Origin: Pinguiococcus pyrenoidosus
Lineage: Eukaryota; Sar; Pinguiophyceae; Pinguiochrysidales; Pinguiochrysidaceae
Assembly: GCA_019677205.1 (NCBI GenBank)
Contig: JAAMXY010004143.1
Coordinates: 5,421 to 50,314 of the forward strand
Length of the DNA: 44,894 nucleotides
Direction: 5' to 3'
Part shown: one piece after another, positions 39,883 through 44,894 of the stretch
Layout: the number at the start of each line of letters is the position of its first letter
How positions within the stretch are numbered: position 1 is the stretch's first letter
Notes under the pieces: generated by a model
The model's database searches: none
Told to the model about the DNA's origin: nothing
The model's input: the letters and a program-made list of their open reading frames with translations, nothing else
Made by a program: the position numbers and the translations under genes

Positions 39883-40124
39883 TTGGATTTGGGCCGAGAG
39901 ACCAACGGCTGCGTTTTGGCGGGAAAACCCGAACGATTCAAATGTCTCTCCAAATCTGAAAATCTGAACAGCTGAACATCTGAACTCGAAAAGTCTTCTT
40001 TTGATCAGTGACGGAGTGGATGAGTGGACGAGTTTCGTGCATGTGCCGGGTTGTGACGCTTAACTAGCGGGCGCATACGAGTTGGTGTTTCGCCACAACA
40101 ATTCGCCATAAACCCCTTTTGCAG
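39883..40124. promoter_or_regulatory. Divergent promoter region, calpain / secreted protein
   Basis: This 242-bp spacer lies between the two start codons. It includes a run of gatctgaa-type direct repeats (aatctgaaaatctgaacagctgaacatctgaactc) at about 39953-39987 and an AT-richer segment close to the plus-strand start. Confidence 0.45.
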
Positions 40125-40966
40125 ATGGCTTCTCTGAAGGTTTTGCTGTTAACTGTGGTTCTGATGCGATGTGACGCGTATCCCGAGATGATGGCCTGTG
40201 ATCGGGCGCTAGAGGTGCCTTGCAAGGGCCCTGGACTTCATAGAACCTTGGCGATGTTTGCCAACGCCTCTCGTCGCTGCGGCTAGATTGGCGGAGAGAG
40301 GATCATGGGCGATGTTCCCGTGGCTGGAAAAGAGCGACTTGTGGTAGAAAACGCTTGCCATCGCACAGCTGAGCTTGACCAGCTGCTCAGTGGCCACCTT
40401 GTAGGTGAAGGACAGCAGAGGCGAAATCCTTCGCGACACGTACCCCCGGGGAGATACGCTGGAGCTGCAGCTGTCGATCACGCGCGCAAGGTGGATGGTG
40501 AGGGGCTCCTCTGGAAACTGGATGGCATCACGCGCCGCGACAGGAAAGCAAAAGAGATTGATCTCTGTTCTGTCAAGGCGAAAGCATCTGCCACGGACGG
40601 CGAGCCGGTGTTCCTACGCAGCGACGGCAAGTTGCTCAGCTGCGCAAGTAAGCATGTGCTTGGGAAGAATGAAGCGCAAGGTTTCAACACCACAAACGTT
40701 CCGTGGCTCAGCGAGAACTTTCTCGGTATCTGCTCCAACGTCGTCGTAGCGTCGAGAGGTACCGAGAGTGTGCAGCTGGACACCAAGGACGTCGACGGCG
40801 ACATTGCTCTGTGGATCGGCTACGCAGGCGGCTACGGACCAGTGCGGGTCAGGAGGATATTTTCGCAGCATCATTCCCAACAGCGCACGGCGCTGACATC
40901 CAACCACGGTTTCCCTAGGTCACGGAGAAGGTTTTGTTGAGGCCATCGGACCAAGATGAATTGTGA
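40125..40966 (+). CDS. Secreted reeler/DOMON-like protein with QDEL C-terminus
   Basis: Exons 40125-40214, 40287-40343, 40405-40497, 40578-40647, 40750-40841 and 40919-40966 join in phase to give 149 residues. The signal peptide is MASLKVLLLTVVLMRCDAYP. The mature part reads CDRALEIGGERIMGDVPVAG, then VKDSRGEILRDTYPRGDTLE, a Cys-containing centre and DVDGDIALWIGYAGGYGPV. This recalls small secreted beta-sandwich proteins of the reeler/DOMON type, but the family name is tentative. The last exon ends RPSDQDEL, a KDEL-like endoplasmic reticulum retrieval signal. Introns are 61-106 bp. The third intron (40498-40577) was placed by its pyrimidine tract and phase; alternatives exist at 40491. The last donor could be GTGCGG (used) or GTCAGG six bases later. 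Confidence 0.62.
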
Positions 40967-41415
40967 CATCGGTGGCGCGAGCACCGATCATAGATGGATC
41001 CTTGACATATCGCCTGGCGTGAATCGTAGCAGAAGTTGCGCTCGGCTCCTTGTCAAGGTATCGGCTAGTTGCTGGCCACGATGGCGGTGGCTTGCTTTCA
41101 CAGCGTAGCAAACGCAAGAGCAAATGCAAGATCATAGAGAACGTCTTCGTTGACATTTCTTTGAAGATAGAAACGGGTGGAGAATCGCCGAGCTTGTCCT
41201 CCTCTCCGAGCTGGCTGGACGCCACTTTGTATTTATTATACATGCTCTACATAGTCAGTTGGACAGACCGCGTCCGAGCTACACTTCACAGGCCTCTCTG
41301 ATGACAGAAATCGCCGCGGATCAATACGGAGAGACGAGAGCCAGTCTTCTTGCTGACCTTAATCATACATCGTGACTTGCACGCGGTGCCTGTCGCACGA
41401 GGCATCCGCAAACGC
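40967..41415. other. Convergent spacer, no gene seen
   Basis: This 449-bp spacer lies between the stops of the secreted-protein gene (plus) and the AGC kinase (minus). It is lower in GC than the neighbours. A minus-strand frame of 107 codons from 41243 exists, but its composition is unremarkable and it overlaps the end of the secreted-protein gene, so I do not call it. Confidence 0.5.
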
Positions 41416-42833
41416 TCATTCTAGATCCGAATCGCCCGCGTCATCAGCACCTAGCATGCTTCCAGCACTTCCGTCGTACGTGAACCCCTCGAAGTGTGCC
41501 TGCTCCCTCAGGGACTGTGTCATGGTTGTGTACACAATGGAATCCACCGGGGTCTCCGCTAGGAACTCCGGGTCGAAGTTCATCCTGCACGGCGGCTTGA
41601 ATTCGGGGTTATATTCCTTGTTGTACACCATGTTCTGCAGGGAGAGACGAGAGGGAGAGACAGAGCACGCAAGCAGGGCATGAGCGTGTGTTGATCGACT
41701 CGGGCTGACGTATTGCGTCTGCAAGGTGCCGCAGCGGCTGCTTACCCAATCGACATCCGCGAAGAAGCTGTGTCGCTTGATCTCGGCGGAACCGCCCTCG
41801 TTCCCAAGGCGCTCGTCGGGGTTCCTCTTGAGAAAGCCGCGGCACATGCTTCTCGCGGCGTCGCTGAAGTGGGCGGGGAAGCGCAGGGGCGCCTTCATGA
41901 TTTTTCGATACATTGACTGCACGTTCTGGTCGTAGAAGGGAGGCAGGCCGGCCATCATCTCGAACATCAGCGTGCCGAGGGACCACCAGTCGACGGCCTT
42001 GCCGTGGCCTTCCTGCTCGAGGATCTCCGGCGCCAGGTACTCGGGCGTGCCGCAGAAGCTGGCGGCTCCACCGTCCTTCCCGAAGCCGGCCACGCCCTGC
42101 TTGGCCAGCCCAAAGTCGGCGATGCGGATGTGGCCTTCCGCGTCCAGCAGGATGTTCTCCGGCTTGAGATCGCGGTAGATGATGTCGACCTCGTGGAGCG
42201 CCTCCAGGCCCAGCAGGATCTCGGCCACGATGAGGCGAGTCCGCTGCTCGCTGAAGCGCCGGTGCTGCTTGAGCCAGTAGAACAGCTCTCCGCCGGCCAT
42301 GAAGTCCAGCACCATGTAGAGCTTCTTCTCGGTCTGCCACGCGAAGTGCAGATGCATGAGGAACGGGTGTTGGACATGCTGCAACACGAAGCGCTCGGTT
42401 TGCGTGTGAAGCAGCTGGTTGCGCTTGACCAGCGCGATTTTCTTCAGCGTCTTGATGGCGTACACCACGCCGCTCTCATTGTGCCGCACCAGCATGACCT
42501 TGCCGAAGCTGCCTCGGCCCAGCACCTTGAGAATGCGGAAGTCCTCCATGCTGATGCGTCGCCTCTGCTCCTTGTTGTTGTCCGTATGCGACAGCACATC
42601 GTCGATCTGGACGTCCAGCTCCTCCACCATCTTCTCCTCTGCGGAGACAGTGCGGGTGAGCTGCTTCGAATCTCTGCGGCTGATTGGCGCATCTGCTTCT
42701 CTGTTTTTTTCCGAAAGATCTCCGCGCGACGTCGCCTCAAGTGTCGCCCACGCAAGCACTTCAAAGCGAGCGCTCCCTCACCTTCCATCGTGACCACCAC
42801 GTCGCGCGGGTCCCCCCGCAGTGCGTTACCCAT
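41416..42833 (-). CDS. AGC-family Ser/Thr protein kinase with N-myristoylation-type start
   Basis: Exons (minus) 42833-42782, 42719-41746 and 41634-41416 join in phase to give 414 residues. The N-terminus is MGNALRGDPRDVVV, a Gly2 context suited to N-myristoylation. The kinase domain is complete: FRILKVLGRGSFGKVMLV, VYAIKTLKK, YRDLKPENILL, ADFGLAKQ, SFCGTPEYLAPEI and DWWSLGTLMFEM. The AGC tail has FKPPC, FDPEF, a TP turn motif (ETPVDS) and a hydrophobic motif HFEGFTYDG with a phosphorylatable Thr, as in Akt, S6K and PKC. Regulation by PDK1 and TORC2-type kinases is expected from the family. Intron 41635-41745 (111 bp) is stopless and in frame with GTAAGC and CCTGCAG ends. It falls between DVDW and the tail, where retention would insert 37 residues. 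The acceptor of intron 1 may be 42720 (used) or 21 bases further. Confidence 0.92.
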
Positions 42834-43556
42834 GTCGACCGCTCGCGGCTCTGGCCTCTCGAGGCGCCGTACGTTGAGGGCGGCGCTTGATGCAGCTGTC
42901 GCGCAGCAGAGATTTAAAGAAAACTATGGCGCGCTTCTGGGCTGAAGTCTCGATAAGTCGCCTCCACGAAAAATTGGGTCGTTGGCGACGACACGCTATG
43001 CGGCTGTGCAATGGAGCGGCCGCAGATTTCATATGCCCTCAAGTTCGATCGGTCGAAGCGAATCGTTGTTCGTCATGCGGCCCCCCGCGGTCAATGGAAT
43101 CAAATTTGGGGCCCCGGACTGGCGGACCTCCGTTTTGAAAGTACGAGGCTGGGTTCCGTTGAGAATGTGGTTCTTGACCCGGCTAACTTCGGGACCCCGA
43201 TGACATCAAGCCGGCTGTGCTGAGCCGGTGTTGGATGCAGGGGAGAACACGACTTCACGAGGAGAAAAATCCGCAATTTGAAGCAGAATGAAAACGGGAT
43301 TTCCGTTCCAATAATGCTTCTTTCTGCTTGCGTGGCGCACAGGCGTTCAATCCGGTTTGCCGGCCGCTGGGGCCATAAGGTGGCGCATGAAAAGAGGCAC
43401 ACAAAAGCAAGAAAGGAGACGTGCGCGCGCTTTCTCTGGCTCAGAGGCAAAAGCAGAGGAAGTCCCTGGACAACGGCCCACCATTTTTGGGGAGCTACTG
43501 GATCTCTCTCGTTCGTTCTCCCAGCTCCTTTCTTCTTGCTCTCCCAGCTCTGTCCC
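42834..43556. other. 723-bp spacer, one weak ORF
   Basis: This lies between the AGC kinase start and the sulfotransferase stop, both on the minus strand. It holds the kinase promoter and the sulfotransferase 3' UTR. A plus-strand frame at 43011-43223 (70 codons, MERPQISYALKFDRSKRIVV...) has fair composition but no context or family, so I do not call it a gene. Confidence 0.45.
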
Positions 43557-44600
43557 TCAATAGTCGACCTCGATGGTCGGATCGCCATAAATCATTTCGG
43601 AGAGATGCGCGTTGCGCTCCCTGTAGAACGCGTCCATCAGCGCCACGTCCTCCTCGGTGAGCAGCCCCGACGCGTTCATGGGCGCGGGCCTCCGGAACAC
43701 CGACTGCGCCGCGCGCGTCCAGCGCGCGTCCAAGTCGGGACAGACGGACGCGACGTCGTCGATGCCCACGCAGCGCAGCGTGTCCAGGATGGCCTCCTTG
43801 GGCCGCTGGAACAGGTCTGAGGACATGGTGATGCACATGCGCTCTCTGCCGAAGGCCTGGAGCCAGGGCTGCAGGCTCTCTGCGTAGCGGCCTTTCTGCA
43901 CGAGGAGACACTGGCGCCGGTTCTTCTTGATCACGCGGTAGGGGACAAACTCCCGGCAGCCCTCCAGATACTCGGCCATCCGCCCCAGCTGGTGGCCCAG
44001 GTACTTCGTGTGGTTCCTGCCCACGTTCATGGCCAGCTCCGAGCGGTAGCGACTCACCGGGTCGCGCAGCAGCACCACGGGTCGCAGGTACGGCAGCGTC
44101 GCCGCGAGGTACTCGAGCGCTCGGAAGTAGTCTTGCGTGCCCGAGAACAGCAGCAGGTTGACCGGCGTCGAGTCCACGCACAGCTGGTCGTCGCGGCAGC
44201 GGTGGCCGAAGAACTCCCCGAGCTTCAGAAGCGTCCGGTCCAGGTAGGACGCCTCCTGCTGGAGCAGCTTCGGGTGGAAGTAGTGGTCCCAGAAGTGGCT
44301 CTCGCGCTCTTGCCGCCGGTTCAGATCGCACACCTTGTAGAGCATCTGCGCCAAGAACGTATTCCCCGCCTTGGTCACGCCGACCAGCATGACCTCGGGA
44401 AAGCGCAGCGGGTCCTCCAAGGCGTCGCTCTCCAGCGACAGCACCGTGCTGCGCCGCTCGGCCTCCGACACGGACGGATCGCCCAGCCACGCGCGGTAGG
44501 CCTCGAACCCGTCGAAGTGCCGGCGCTGCAGCGCGCCGCGGAAGCTTTGCAGCGGAAGCAGCAGCGCCAGCAGCCGCAGCGCCCAAGACCAGCCCCTCAT
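43557..44600 (-). CDS. Golgi-type sulfotransferase
   Basis: This is a single exon of 347 residues. The ATG at 44600 gives MRGWSWALRLLALLLPLQSF, a short cytosolic start and hydrophobic helix typical of a type II Golgi membrane protein or a signal peptide. The PAPS 5'-phosphosulfate loop is visible as VGVTKAGNTFLAQML, and the 3'-phosphate loop as VVLLRDPVSRYRSELAMNVG. DSTPVNLL and a Cys-containing REFVPYRVIKKN segment fit carbohydrate or tyrosylprotein sulfotransferases. These enzymes move sulfate from PAPS to glycans or proteins in the Golgi lumen. I rejected an earlier non-ATG extension of 11 residues. The C-terminus (MIYGDPTIEVDY) carries the YGD...I pattern common at the end of the family. 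Confidence 0.9.
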   Translation of the reverse strand: MRGWSWALRLLALLLPLQSFRGALQRRHFDGFEAYRAWLGDPSVSEAERRSTVLSLESDALEDPLRFPEVMLVGVTKAGNTFLAQMLYKVCDLNRRQERESHFWDHYFHPKLLQQEASYLDRTLLKLGEFFGHRCRDDQLCVDSTPVNLLLFSGTQDYFRALEYLAATLPYLRPVVLLRDPVSRYRSELAMNVGRNHTKYLGHQLGRMAEYLEGCREFVPYRVIKKNRRQCLLVQKGRYAESLQPWLQAFGRERMCITMSSDLFQRPKEAILDTLRCVGIDDVASVCPDLDARWTRAAQSVFRRPAPMNASGLLTEEDVALMDAFYRERNAHLSEMIYGDPTIEVDY

Positions 44601-44894
44601 GCCCTCATGCAATGCGAGTAGGCACTGCTGCAATGCAAAGATGAGGAAACCCAGGCGTCGGTGGCGTCGCTTTTCAGCGCATCGCAGCGAGGGGACGTCT
44701 TCGGCGGCAGAGGCGGTGTTATTGAATAGATCTATATTGAATGGACTTCAGTTCTGTGTTTTTGAGTTTCGAAGTTCGCTCCAGGAGCACTTCCCCCGTT
44801 AGCCAGACAGGCATCTCGAGTCTAAACTATGGTGCCTCACCGTTCTGCAAGCTGCAACTTCCAGTTCCCGCAATTGGTTCCCGAAAAGGAATGC
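44601..44894. other. Sulfotransferase upstream region
   Basis: This is 294 bp from the sulfotransferase start to the window edge. It presumably holds its promoter. An AT-rich patch (tattgaatagatctatattgaatgg) lies at about 44720-44745. No gene was seen. Confidence 0.5.

Noticed and set aside
40920-41243. 107-codon minus-strand frame
   Set aside because: It overlaps the last exon of the secreted-protein gene on the other strand, has no recognisable motif and no supporting context.
44601-44633. Longer sulfotransferase start
   Set aside because: The extension begins at a TTG codon; the ATG at 44600 gives a normal type II membrane anchor.
1-44894. Bacterial operon or phage interpretation
   Set aside because: Spliceosomal introns, eukaryote-only families and opposite-strand gene pairs exclude it.
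1-44894. tRNA, rRNA, CRISPR array or transposon
   Set aside because: I looked for T-loop-like motifs, regularly spaced repeats, terminal inverted repeats and transposase or reverse transcriptase motifs and saw none that hold up. A tRNA scan or Rfam search was not possible, so small RNAs could be missed.

Overview
This window is nuclear DNA from a GC-rich, gene-dense, intron-containing eukaryotic microbe. Reading frames are broken by about 35 short GT-AG introns (mostly 53-350 bp) with donors such as GTAAGT, GTGCGT and GTACGT. The gene content is eukaryotic: CARM1-type arginine methyltransferase, 7SK-type RNA capping methyltransferase, PDCD2/TSR4, calpain, AGC kinase, PX protein, Golgi-type sulfotransferase. 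An ABC1/UbiB kinase of the type common in plastids, EF-hand proteins of the kind found in flagellated protists, and a P/S/T-G stalk in a giant surface protein suggest an alga or related flagellated protist, possibly a stramenopile. The species cannot be fixed from the sequence. Exon coordinates were worked out by hand from frame, phase and splice motifs. Every complete spliced model with one exon chain closes in frame to a stop.

Layout. 1-460: 5' part of an acidic protein (minus). 871-1520: small basic coiled-coil protein (plus). 1612-4686: ABC1 kinase (minus). 5597-7103: PDCD2/TSR4 homologue (plus). 8553-22045: one gene of about 13.5 kb (plus) for a roughly 4,290-residue REJ/polycystin-like membrane receptor with four tandem units of about 450 residues. 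22253-22865: small basic nucleolar-type protein (minus). 23111-24143: MePCE-type methyltransferase (plus). 24190-26957 and 26906-28442: multi-EF-hand protein and coiled-coil protein (both minus, overlapping or possibly one gene). 28730-29713: second EF-hand protein (plus). 30016-31712: CARM1/PRMT4 (minus). 32241-34067: ACP6-like histidine acid phosphatase (minus). 34335-35312: PX protein with C-terminal membrane helix (plus). 35508-36962: tandem hot-dog thioesterase (plus). 37363-39882: single-exon calpain (minus). 40125-40966: secreted reeler/DOMON-like protein ending in QDEL (plus). 41416-42833: N-myristoylation-type AGC kinase (minus). 43557-44600: sulfotransferase (minus).

Genes are mostly head-to-head or tail-to-tail with short spacers: 245-290 bp between divergent start codons and as little as 46 bp between convergent stops. 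There is no operon logic and no transposon, CRISPR, rRNA or tRNA that I could support. Two assembly gaps are present, one in the giant gene (14620-14737) and one in a PRMT intron next to a 19-bp minisatellite (31249-31348). The most novel object is the giant receptor. Its repeat unit opens with a Cys motif of the form LCxxxCxYSDxxGxxHATP followed by two LamG-like halves, set on a stalk, a REJ-like region, a GPS-like cleavage region and about eight membrane helices.
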